Shown here in pieces: positions 48,201 through 61,000 of a stretch of DNA of 64,000 nucleotides. The notes below the pieces were generated by a model. It worked only from the letters and a program-made list of their open reading frames with translations. It did no database searches and was not told the DNA's origin. The first letter of the stretch is position 1; each line of letters opens with the position of its first letter. A program made the position numbers and the translations under genes. Origin of the DNA: Henricia sp. BOLD:AAB3569 (taxonomy: Eukaryota; Echinodermata; Asteroidea; Spinulosida; Echinasteridae); assembly GCA_037783545.1 (NCBI GenBank), contig JBBELK010000096.1, positions 3,472,001 through 3,536,000 of the forward strand, written 5' to 3'.

Positions 48201-51200
48201 AAATTTCTCGGCCATTTCCCGGCGAAAGTCTGTCAATTTTTCAGGACAAGTGCGGAATATAGACTGTTTGGAGCATGCAAAATTTGAAGTTCGTCGGAAA
48301 ATGTATTGACTTCCAAATTTGCCGACGTTTGGACCACACTTTGACCAAATTCCCGTCCCAAACAAGACTGAGCATGCGCACGAGTGATCAGGAGTACAAG
48401 GACAGCCACGGTCTGCAGAGCAGGCAAGAAGCCCGACCCCAGTTTCCCCTAAACTCTGAAATTTCTCGGTCATTTCCCGGCGAAAGTCTGTCAATTTTTC
48501 AGGACAAGTGCGGAATATAGACTGTTTGGAGCATGCACAATTTGAAGTTCGTCGGAAAATGTATTGACTTCCAAATTTGCCGATGTTTGGACCACACTTT
48601 GACCAAATTCCGGTCCCAAACAATACTGAGCATGCGCACGAGTGATCAGGAGTACACGGACAGCCACGGTCTGCAGAGCAGGCAAGAAGCCCGAGCCCAG
48701 TTTTCCGTAAACTCTGAAATTTGTCGGCCTATTCCCGGCGAAAGTCTGTCAATTTTTCAGGACAAGTGCGGAATATAGACTGTTTGGAGCATGCAAAATT
48801 TGAAGTTCGTCGGAAAATTTATTGACTTCCAAATTTGCCGACGTTTGGACCACACTTTGACCAAATCCCCGTCCCAAACAAGACTGAGCATGCGCACGAG
48901 TGATCAGGAGTATACGGACAGCCACGGTCTGCAGAGCAGGCAGGAAGCCCGAGCCCAGTTTTCCCTAAACTCTGAAATTTCTCGGCCATTTCCCTGCGAA
49001 AGTCTGTCAATTGTTCAGGACAAGTGCGGAATACAGACTGTTTGGAGCATGCACAATTTGAAGTTCGTCGGAAAATTTATTGACTTCCAAATTTTCCGAC
49101 GTTTGGACCACACTTTGACCAAATTCAGGTCCCAAACAAGACTGAGCATGCGCACGAGTGATCAGGAGTACACGGACAGCCACGGTCTGCAGAGCAGGCA
49201 AGAAGCCCGACCCCAGTTTCCCCTAAACTCTGAAATTTCTCGGTCATTTCCCGGCGAAAGTCTGTCAATTTTTCAGGACAAGTGCGGAATATAGACTGTT
49301 TGGAGCATGCAAAATTTGAAGTTCGTCGGAAAATTTCTTGACTTCCAAATTTTCCGACGTTTGGACCACACTTTGACCAAATTCCCGTCCCAAACAAGAC
49401 TGAGCATGCGCACGAGTGATCAGGAGTACACGGACAGCCACGGTCTGCAGAGCAGGCAAGAAGCCCGACCCCAGTTTCCCCTAAACTCTGAAATTTCTCG
49501 GTCATTTCCCGGCGAAAGTCTGTCAATTTTTCAGGACAAGTGCGGAATATAGACTGTTTGGAGCATGCAAAATTTGAAGTTCGTCGGAAAATTTCTTGAC
49601 TTACAAATTTTCCGACGTTTGGACCACACTTTGACCAAATTCCCGTCCCATACAAGACTGAGCATGCGCACGAGTGATCAGGAGTACACGGACAGCCACG
49701 GTCTGCAGAGCAGGCAGGAAGCCCGAGCCCAGTTTTCCCTAAACTCTGAAATTTCTCGGCCATTTCCCTGCGAAAGTCTGTCAATTTTTCAGGACAAGTG
49801 CGGAATACAGACTGTTTGGAGCATGCACAATTTGAAGTTCGTCGGAAAATTTATTGACTTCCAAATTTTCCGACGTTTGGACCAAACTTTGACCAAATTC
49901 AGGTCCCAAACAAGACTGAGCATGCGCACGAGTGATCAGGAGTACACGGACAGCCACGGTCTGCAGAGCAGGCAAGAAGCCCGACCCCAGTTTCCCCTAA
50001 ACTCTGAAATTTCTCGGTCATTTCCCGGCGAAAGTCTGTCAATTGTTCAGGACAAGTGCGGAATATAGACTGTTTGGAGCATGCAAAATTTGAAGTTCGT
50101 CGGAAAATTTCTTGACTTCCAAATTTTCGGACGTTTGGACCACACTTTGACCAAATTCCCGTCCCAAACAAGACTGAGCATGCGCACGAGTGATCAGGAG
50201 TACACGGACAGCCACGGTCTGCAGAGCAGGCAAGAAGCCCGACCCCAGTTTCCCCTAAACTCTGAAATTTCTCGGTCATTTCCCGGCGAAAGTCTGTCAA
50301 TTTTTCAGGACAAGTGCGGAATATAGACTGTTTGGAGCATGCAAAATTTGAAGTTCGTCGGAAAATTTCTTGACTTACAAATTTTCCGACGTTTGGACCA
50401 CACTTTGACCAAATTCCCGTCCCATACAAGACTGAGCATGCGCACGAGTGATCAGGAGTACACGGACAGCCACGGTCTGCAGAGCAGGCAGGAAGCCCGA
50501 GCCCAGTTTTCCCTAAACTCTGAAATTTCTCGGCCATTTCCCTGCGAAAGTCTGTCAATTTTTCAGGACAAGTGCGGAATATAGACTTTTTGGAGCATGC
50601 ACAATTTGAAGTTCGTCGGAAAATTTATTGACTTCCAAATTTGCCGACGTTTGGACCACACTTTGACCAAATTCCCGTCCCAAACAAGACTGAGCATGCG
50701 CACGAGTGATCAGGAGTACACGGACAGCCACGGTCTGCAGAGCAGGCAAGAAGCCCGACCCCAGTTTCCCCTAAACTCTGAAATTTCTCGGCCATTTCCC
50801 GGCGAAAGTCTGTCAATTTTTCAGGACAAGTGCGGAATATAGACTGTTTGGAGCATGCAAAATTTGAAGTCCGTCGGAAAATTTATTGACTTCCAAATTT
50901 GCCGACGTTTGGACCACACTTTGACCAAATTCCCGTCCCAAACAAGACTGAGCATGCGCACGAGTGATCAGGAGTACACGGACAGCCACGGTCTGCAGAG
51001 CAGGCAAGAAGCCCGACCCCAGTTTCCCCTAAACTCTGAAATTTCTCGGTCATTTCCCGGCGAAAGTCTGTCAATTTTTCAGGACAAGTGCGGAATATAG
51101 ACTGTTTGGAGCATGCAAAATTTGAAGTTCGTCGGAAAATTTCTTGACTTCCAAATTTTCCGACGTTTGGACCACACTTTGACCAAATTCCCGTCCCAAA

Positions 51201-51370
51201 CAAGACTGAGCATGCGCACGAGTGATCAGGAGTACACGGACAGCCACGGTCTGCAGAGCAGGCAAGAAGCCCGACCCCAGTTTCCCCTAAACTCTGAAAT
51301 ATCTCGGCCAATTCCCGGCGAAAGTCTGTCAATTTTTCAGGACAAGTGCGGAATATAGACTGTTTGGAGC
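39248..51370. repeat. Large duplicated block within the right array
   Basis: Monomers 39248-40794 recur 5159 bp on (44407 onward); 40279-42084 recur 6190 bp on (46469 onward); 42085-43374 recur 6448 bp on; 43375-44148 recur 7222 bp on (50597 onward). The offset grows in whole monomers, so the second copy gained steps of 4 (1031 bp), 1 and 3 monomers. Rare markers travel with it: CGTCCTAAACAAG, GCGCAGGAGTGATC, CTGTCCATTTTTC, TTTATGGACTTCC and the CGACCCAG deletion. Confidence 0.75.
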
Positions 51371-54300
51371 ATGCACAATTTGAAGTTCGTCGGAAAATTT
51401 ATTGACTTCCAAATTTGCCGACGTTTGGACCACACTTTGACCAAATTCCCGTCCCAAACAAGACTGAGCATGCGCACGAGTGATCAGGATTACACGGACA
51501 GCCATGGTCTGCAGAGCAGGCAGGAAGCCCGAGCCCAGTTTTCCCTAAACTCTGAAATTTCTCGGCCATTTCCCGGCGAATGTCTGTCAATTTTTCAGGA
51601 AAAGTGCGGAATATAGACTGTTTGGAGCATGCAAAATTTGAAGTTCGTCGGAAAATCTATTGACTTCCAAATTTGCCGACGTTTGGACCACACTTTGACC
51701 AAATTCCCGTCCCAAACAAGACTGAGCATGCGCACGAGTGATCAGGAGTACACGGACAGCCACGGTCTGCAGAGCAGGAAAGAAGCCCGACCCCAGTTTC
51801 CCCTAAACTCTGAAATTTCTCGGCCATTTCCCGGCGAAAGTCTGTCAATTTTTCAGGACAAGTGCGGAATATAGACTGTTTGGAGCATGCACAATTTGAA
51901 GTTCGTCGGAAAATTTATTGACTTCCAAATTTGCCGACGTTTGGACCACACTTTGACCAAATTCCCGTCCCAAACAAGACTGAGCATGCGCACGAGTGAT
52001 CAGGAGTACACGGACAGCCACGGTCTGCAGAGCAGGCAAGAAGCCCGACCCCAGTTTCCCCTAAACTCTGAAATTTCTCGGCCATTTCCCGGCGAAAGTC
52101 TGTCAATTTTTCAGGACAAGTGCGGAATATAGACTGTTTGGAGCATGCACAATTTGAAGTTCGTCGGAAAATGTATTGACTTCCAAATTTGCCGATGTTT
52201 GGACCACACTTTGACCAAATTCCGGTCCCAAACAATACTGAGCATGCGCACGAGTGATCAGGAGTACACGGACAGCCACGGTCTGCAGAGCAGGCAAGAA
52301 GCCCGAGCCCAGTTTTCCGTAAACTCTGAAATTTGTCGGCCTATTCCCGGCGAAAGTCTGTCAATTTTTCAGGACAAGTGCGGAATATAGACTGTTTGGA
52401 GCATGCAAAATTTGAAGTTCGTCGGAAAATTTATTGACTTCCAAATTTGCCGACGTTTGGACCACACTTTGACCAAATCCCCGTCCCAAACAAGACTGAG
52501 CATGCGCACGAGTGATCAGGAGTATACGGACAGCCACGGTCTGCAGAGCAGGCAGGAAGCCCGAGCCCAGTTTTCCCTAAACTCTGAAATTTCTCGGCCA
52601 TTTCCCTGCGAAAGTCTGTCAATTGTTCAGGACAAGTGCGGAATACAGACTGTTTGGAGCATGCACAATTTGAAGTTCGTCGGAAAATTTATTGACTTCC
52701 AAATTTTCCGACGTTTGGACCACACTTTGACCAAATTCAGGTCCCAAACAAGACTGAGCATGCGCACGAGTGATCAGGAGTACACGGACAGCCACGGTCT
52801 GCAGAGCAGGCAAGAAGCCCGACCCCAGTTTCCCCTAAACTCTGAAATTTCTCGGTCATTTCCCGGCGAAAGTCTGTCAATTTTTCAGGACAAGTGCGGA
52901 ATATAGACTGTTTGGAGCATGCAAAATTTGAAGTTCGTCGGAAAATTTCTTGACTTCCAAATTTTCCGACGTTTGGACCACACTTTGACCAAATTCCCGT
53001 CCCAAACAAGACTGAGCATGCGCACGAGTGATCAGGAGTACACGGACAGCCACGGTCTGCAGAGCAGGCAAGAAGCCCGACCCCAGTTTCCCCTAAACTC
53101 TGAAATTTCTCGGTCATTTCCCGGCGAAAGTCTGTCAATTTTTCAGGACAAGTGCGGAATATAGACTGTTTGGAGCATGCAAAATTTGAAGTTCGTCGGA
53201 AAATTTCTTGACTTACAAATTTTCCGACGTTTGGACCACACTTTGACCAAATTCCCGTCCCATACAAGACTGAGCATGCGCACGAGTGATCAGGAGTACA
53301 CGGACAGCCACGGTCTGCAGAGCAGGCAGGAAGCCCGAGCCCAGTTTTCCCTAAACTCTGAAATTTCTCGGCCATTTCCCTGCGAAAGTCTGTCAATTTT
53401 TCAGGACAAGTGCGGAATACAGACTGTTTGGAGCATGCACAATTTGAAGTTCGTCGGAAAATTTATTGACTTCCAAATTTTCCGACGTTTGGACCAAACT
53501 TTGACCAAATTCAGGTCCCAAACAAGACTGAGCATGCGCACGAGTGATCAGGAGTACACGGACAGCCACGGTCTGCAGAGCAGGCAAGAAGCCCGACCCC
53601 AGTTTCCCCTAAACTCTGAAATTTCTCGGTCATTTCCCGGCGAAAGTCTGTCAATTGTTCAGGACAAGTGCGGAATATAGACTGTTTGGAGCATGCAAAA
53701 TTTGAAGTTCGTCGGAAAATTTCTTGACTTCCAAATTTTCCGACGTTTGGACCACACTTTGACCAAATTCCCGTCCCAAACAAGACTGAGCATGCGCACG
53801 AGTGATCAGGAGTACACGGACAGCCACGGTCTGCAGAGCAGGCAAGAAGCCCGACCCCAGTTTCCCCTAAACTCTGAAATTTCTCGGTCATTTCCCGGCG
53901 AAAGTCTGTCAATTTTTCAGGACAAGTGCGGAATATAGACTGTTTGGAGCATGCAAAATTTGAAGTTCGTCGGAAAATTTCTTGACTTACAAATTTTCCG
54001 ACGTTTGGACCACACTTTGACCAAATTCCCGTCCCATACAAGACTGAGCATGCGCACGAGTGATCAGGAGTACACGGACAGCCACGGTCTGCAGAGCAGG
54101 CAGGAAGCCCGAGCCCAGTTTTCCCTAAACTCTGAAATTTCTCGGCCATTTCCCTGCGAAAGTCTGTCAATTTTTCAGGACAAGTGCGGAATATAGACTT
54201 TTTGGAGCATGCACAATTTGAAGTTCGTCGGAAAATTTATTGACTTCCAAATTTGCCGACGTTTGGACCACACTTTGACCAAATTCCCGTCCCAAACAAG

Positions 54301-55756
54301 ACTGAGCATGCGCACGAGTGATCAGGAGTACACGGACAGCCACGGTCTGCAGAGCAGGCAAGAAGCCCGACCCCAGTTTCCCCTAAACTCTGAAATTTCT
54401 CGGCCATTTCCCGGCGAAAGTCTGTCAATTTTTCAGGACAAGTGCGGAATATAGACTGTTTGGAGCATGCAAAATTTGAAGTCCGTCGGAAAATTTATTG
54501 ACTTCCAAATTTGCCGACGTTTGGACCACACTTTGACCAAATTCCCGTCCCAAACAAGACTGAGCATGCGCACGAGTGATCAGGAGTACACGGACAGCCA
54601 CGGTCTGCAGAGCAGGCAAGAAGCCCGACCCCAGTTTCCCCTAAACTCTGAAATTTCTCGGTCATTTCCCGGCGAAAGTCTGTCAATTTTTCAGGACAAG
54701 TGCGGAATATAGACTGTTTGGAGCATGCAAAATTTGAAGTTCGTCGGAAAATTTCTTGACTTCCAAATTTTCCGACGTTTGGACCACACTTTGACCAAAT
54801 TCCCGTCCCAAACAAGACTGAGCATGCGCACGAGTGATCAGGAGTACACGGACAGCCACGGTCTGCAGAGCAGGCAAGAAGCCCGACCCCAGTTTCCCCT
54901 AAACTCTGAAATATCTCGGCCAATTCCCGGCGAAAGTCTGTCAATTTTTCAGGACAAGTGCGGAATATAGACTGTTTGGAGCATGCACAATTTGAAGTTC
55001 GTCGGAAAATTTATTGACTTCCAAATTTGCCGACGTTTGGACCACACTTTGACCAAATTCCCGTCCCAAACAAGACTGAGCATGCGCACGAGTGATCAGG
55101 ATTACACGGACAGCCATGGTCTGCAGAGCAGGCAGGAAGCCCGAGCCCAGTTTTCCCTAAACTCTGAAATTTCTCGGCCATTTCCCGGCGAATGTCTGTC
55201 AATTTTTCAGGAAAAGTGCGGAATATAGACTGTTTGGAGCATGCAAAATTTGAAGTTCGTCGGAAAATCTATTGACTTCCAAATTTGCCGACGTTTGGAC
55301 CACACTTTGACCAAATTCCCGTCCCAAACAAGACTGAGCATGCGCACGAGTGATCAGGAGTACACGGACAGCCACGGTCTGCAGAGCAGGAAAGAAGCCC
55401 GACCCCAGTTTCCCCTAAACTCTGAAATTTCTCGGCCATTTCCCGGCGAAAGTCTGTCAATTTTTCAGGACAAGTGCGGAATATAGACTGTTTGGAGCAT
55501 GCACAATTTGAAGTTCGTCGGAAAATTTATTGACTTCCAAATTTGCCGACGTTTGGACCACACTTTGACCAAATTCCCGTCCCAAACAAGACTGAGCATG
55601 CGCACGAGTGATCAGGAGTACACGGACAGCCACGGTCTGCAGAGCAGGCAAGAAGCCCGACCCCAGTTTCCCCTAAACTCTGAAATTTCTCGGCCATTTC
55701 CCGGCGAAAGTCTGTCAATTTTTCAGGACAAGTGCGGAATATAGACTGTTTGGAGC
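48533..55756. repeat. Tandem 3612-bp 14-monomer higher-order repeat
   Basis: The fourteen monomers of 48533-52144 are repeated one for one at 52145-55756 (offset exactly 14 x 258). Shared rare variants include GCCGATGTTTGG, CAAATTCCGGTCCC, GACTTACAAATTTTCC, CAGGAAAAGTGCGG and GACTTTTTGGAGC. Only a few private differences remain, for example TTTTCGGACG at 50124-50133 versus TTTTCCGACG. Confidence 0.85.
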
Positions 55757-58078
55757 ATGCACAATTTGAAGTTCGTCGGAAAATTTATTGACTTCCAAAT
55801 TTGCCGACGTTTGGACCACACTTTGACCAAATTCCCGTCCCAAACAAGACTGAGCATGCGCACGAGTGATCAGGAGTACACGGACAGCCACGGTCTGCAG
55901 AGCAGGCAAGAAGCCCGACCCCAGTTTCCCCTAAACTCTGAAATTTCTCGGTCATTTCCCGGCGAAAGTCTGTCAATTTTTCAGGACAAGTGCGGAATAT
56001 AGACTGTTTGGAGCATGCAAAATTTGAAGTTCGTCGGAAAATTTCTTGACTTCCAAATTTTCCGACGTTTGGACCACACTTTGACCAAATTCCCGTCCCA
56101 AACAAGACTGAGCATGCGCACGAGTGATCAGGAGTACACGGACAGCCATGGTCTGCAGAGCAGGCAGGAAGCCCGAGCCCAGTTTTCCCTAAACTCTGAA
56201 ATTTCTCGGCAATTTCCCGGCGAAAGTCTGTCAATTTTTCAGGACAAGTGCGGAATATAGACTGTTTGGAGCATGCAAAATTTGAAGTTCGTCGGAAAAT
56301 TTATTGACTTCCAAATTTGCCGACGTTTGGACCACACTTTGACCAAATTCCCGTCCCAAACAAGACTGAGCATGCGCACGAGTGATCAGGAGTACACGGA
56401 CAGCCATGGTCTGCAGAGCAGGCAGGAAGCCCGAGCCCAGTTTTCCCTAAACTCTGAAATTTCTCGGCCATTTCCCGGCGAATGTCTGTCAATTTTTCAG
56501 GACAAGTGCGGAATATAGACTGTTTGGAGCATGCAAAATTTGAAGTTCGTTGGAAAATTTATTGACTTCCAAATTTGCCGACGTTTGGACCACACTTTGA
56601 CCAAATTCCCGTCCTAAACAAGACTGAGCATGCGCACGAGTGATCAGGAGTACACGGACAGCCACGGTCTGCAGAGCAGGCAGGAAGCCCGAGCCCAGTT
56701 TTCCCTAAACTCTGAAATTTCTCGGCCATTTCCCGGCGAAAGTCTGTCAATTTTTCAGGACAAGTGCGGAATATAGACTGTTTGGAGCATGCAAAATTTG
56801 AAGTTCGTCGGAAAATTTATTGACTTCCAAATTTGCCGACGTTTGGACCACACTTTGACCAAATTCCCGTCCCAAACAAGACTGAGCATGCGCACGAGTG
56901 ATCAGGAGTACACGGACAGCCATGGTCTGCAGAGCAGGCAAGAAGCCCGAGCCCAGTTTTCCCTAAACTCTGAAATTTCTCGGTCATTTCCCGGCGAAAG
57001 TCTGTCAATTTTTCAGGACAAGTGCGGAATATAGACTGTTTGGAGCATGCAAAATTTGAAGTTCGTCGGAAAATTTCTTGACTTCCAAATTTTCCGACGT
57101 TTGGACCACACTTTGACCAAATTCCCGTCCCAAACAAGACTGAGCATGCGCACGAGTGATCAGGAGTACACGGACAGCCACGGTCTGCAGAGCAGGCAGG
57201 AAGCCCGACCCCAGTTTTCCCTAAACTCTGAAATTTCTCGGCCATTTCCCGGCGAATGTCTGTCAATTTTTCAGGAAAAGTGCGGAATATAGACTGTTTG
57301 GAGCATGCAAAATTTGAAGTTCGTCGGAAAATCTATTGACTTCCAAATTTGCCGACGTTTGGACCACACTTTGACCAAATTCCCGTCCCAAACAAGACTG
57401 AGCATGCGCACGAGTGATCAGGAGTACACGGACAGCCACGGTCTGCAGAGCAGGAAAGAAGCCCGACCCCAGTTTCCCCTAAACTCTGAAATTTCTCGGC
57501 CATTTCCCGGCGAAAGTCTGTCAATTTTTCAGGACAAGTGCGGAATATAGACTGTTTGGAGCATGCACAATTTGAAGTTCGTCGGAAAATTTATTGACTT
57601 CCAAATTTGCCGACGTTTGGACCACACTTTGACCAAATTCCCGTCCCAAACAAGACTGAGCATGCGCACGAGTGATCAGGAGTACACGGACAGCCACGGT
57701 CTGCAGAGCAGGCAAGAAGCCCGACCCCAGTTTCCCCTAAACTCTGAAATTTCTCGGCCATTTCCCGGCGAAAGTCTGTCAATTTTTCAGGACAAGTGCG
57801 GAATATAGACTGTTTGGAGCATGCACAATTTGAAGTTCGTCGGAAAATTTATTGACTTCCAAATTTGCCGACGTTTGGACCACACTTTGACCAAATTCCC
57901 GTCCCAAACAAGACTGAACATGCGCACGAGTGATCAGGAGTACACGGACAGCCACGGTCTGCAGAGCAGGCAAGAAGCCCGACCCCAGTTTCCCCTAAAC
58001 TCTGAAATTTCTCGGTCATTTCCCGGCGAAAGTCTGTCAATTTTTCAGGACAAGTGCGGAATATAGACTGTTTGGAGC

Positions 58079-61000
58079 ATGCAAAATTTGAAGTTCGTCG
58101 GAAAATTTCTTGACTTCCAAATTTTCCGACGTTTGGACCACACTTTGACCAAATTCCCGTCCCAAACAAGACTGAGCATGCGCACGAGTGATCAGGAGTA
58201 CACGGACAGCCATGGTCTGCAGAGCAGGCAGGAAGCCCGAGCCCAGTTTTCCCTAAACTCTGAAATTTCTCGGCAATTTCCCGGCGAAAGTCTGTCAATT
58301 TTTCAGGACAAGTGCGGAATATAGACTGTTTGGAGCATGCAAAATTTGAAGTTCGTCGGAAAATTTATTGACTTCCAAATTTGCCGACGTTTGGACCACA
58401 CTTTGACCAAATTCCCGTCCCAAACAAGACTGAGCATGCGCACGAGTGATCAGGAGTACACGGACAGCCATGGTCTGCAGAGCAGGCAGGAAGCCCGAGC
58501 CCAGTTTTCCCTAAACTCTGAAATTTCTCGGCCATTTCCCGGCGAATGTCTGTCAATTTTTTAGGACAAGTGCGGAATATAGACTGTTTGGAGCATGCAA
58601 AATTTGAAGTTCGTTGGAAAATTTATTGACTTCCAAATTTGCCGACGTTTGGACCACACTTTGACCAAATTCCCGTCCTAAACAAGACTGAGCATGCGCA
58701 CGAGTGATCAGGAGTACACGGACAGCCACGGTCTGCAGAGCAGGCAGGAAGCCCGAGCCCAGTTTTCCCTAAACTCTGAAATTTCTCGGCCATTTCCCGG
58801 CGAATGTCTGTCAATTTTTCAGGACAAGTGCGGAATATAGACTGTTTGGAGCATGCAAAATTTGAAGTTCGTTGGAAAATTTATTGACTTCCAAATTTGC
58901 CGACGTTTGGACCACACTTTGACCAAATTCCCGTCCTAAACAAGACTGAGCATGCGCACGAGTGATCAGGAGTACACGGACAGCCACGGTCTGCAGAGCA
59001 GGCAGGAAGCCCGAGCCCAGTTTTCCCTAAACTCTGACATTTCTCGGCCATTTCCCAGCGAAAGTCTGTCCATTTTTCAGGACAAGTGCGGAATATAGAC
59101 TGTTTGGAGCATGCAAAATTTGAAGTTCGTCGGAAAATTTATGGACTTCCAAATTTGCCGACGTTTGGACCACACTTTGACCAAATTCCCGTCCCAAACA
59201 AGACTGAGCATGCGCAGGAGTGATCAGGAGTACACGGACAGCCACGGTCTGCAGAGCAGGCAGGAAGCCCGAGCCCAGTTTTCCCTAAACTCTGAAATTT
59301 CTCGGCCATTTCCCAGCGAAAGTCTGTCAATTTTTCAGGACAAGTGCGGAATATAGACTGTTTGGAGCATGCACAATTTGAAGTTCGTCGGAAAATGTAT
59401 TGACTTCCAAATTTGCCGACGTTTGGACCACACTTTGACCAAATTCCCGTCCCAAACAAGACTGAGCATGCGCACGAGTGATCAGGAGTACACGGACAGC
59501 CACGGTCTGCAGAGCAGGCAGGAAGCCCGAGCCCAGTTTTCCCTAAACTCTGAAATTTCTCGGCCATTTCCCGGCGAAAGTCTGTCAATTTTTCAGGACA
59601 AGTGCGGAATATAGACTGTTTGGAGCATGCAAAATTTGAAGTTCGTCGGAAAATGTATTGACTTCCAAATTTGCCGACGTTTGGACCACACTTTGACCAA
59701 ATTCCCGTCCCAAACAAGACTGAGCATGCGCACGAGTGATCAGGAGTACAAGGACAGCCACGGTCTGCAGAGCAGGCAAGAAGCCCGACCCCAGTTTCCC
59801 CTAAACTCTGAAATTTCTCGGTCATTTCCCGGCGAAAGTCTGTCAATTTTTCAGGACAAGTGCGGAATATAGACTGTTTGGAGCATGCACAATTTGAAGT
59901 TCGTCGGAAAATGTATTGACTTCCAAATTTGCCGATGTTTGGACCACACTTTGACCAAATTCCCGTCCCAAACAATACTGAGCATGCGCACGAGTGATCA
60001 GGAGTACACGGACAGCCACGGTCTGCAGAGCAGGCAAGAAGCCCGAGCCCAGTTTTCCGTAAACTCTGAAATTTGTCGGCCTATCCCCGGCGAAAGTCTG
60101 TCAATTTTTCAGGACAAGTGCGGAATATAGACTGTTTGGAGCATGCAAAATTTGAAGTTCGTCGGAAAATTTATTGACTTCCAAATTTGCCGACGTTTGG
60201 ACCACACTTTGACCAAATTCCCGTCCCAAACAAGACTGAGCATGCGCACGAGTGATCAGGAGTATACGGACAGCCACGGTCTGCAGAGCAGGCAGGAAGC
60301 CCGAGCCCAGTTTTCCCTAAACTCTGAAATTTCTCGGCCATTTCCATGCGAAAGTCTGTCAATTGTTCAGGACAAGTGCGGAATACAGACTGTTTGGAGC
60401 ATGCACAATTTGAAGTTCGTCGGAAAATTTATTGACTTCCAAATTTTCCGACGTTTGGACCACACTTTGACCAAATTCCCGTCCCAAACAAGACTGAGCA
60501 TGCGCACGAGTGATCAGGAGTACACGGACAGCCACGGTCTGCAGAGCAGGCAAGAAGCCCGACCCCAGTTTCCCCTAAACTCTGAAATTTCTCGGTCATT
60601 TCCCGGCGAAAGTCTGTCAATTTTTCAGGACAAGTGCGGAATATAGACTGTTTGGAGCATGCAAAATTTGAAGTTCGTCGGAAAATTTCTTGACTTCCAA
60701 ATTTTCCGACGTTTGGACCACACTTTGACCAAATTCCCGTCCCAAACAAGACTGAGCATGCGCACGAGTGATCAGGAGTACACGGACAGCCATGGTCTGC
60801 AGAGCAGGCAGGAAGCCCGAGCCCAGTTTTCCCTAAACTCTGAAATTTCTCGGCAATTTCCCGGCGAAAGTCTGTCAATTTTTCAGGACAAGTGCGGAAT
60901 ATAGACTGTTTGGAGCATGCAAAATTTGAAGTTCGTCGGAAAATTTATTGACTTCCAAATTTGCCGACGTTTGGACCACACTTTGACCAAATTCCCGTCC

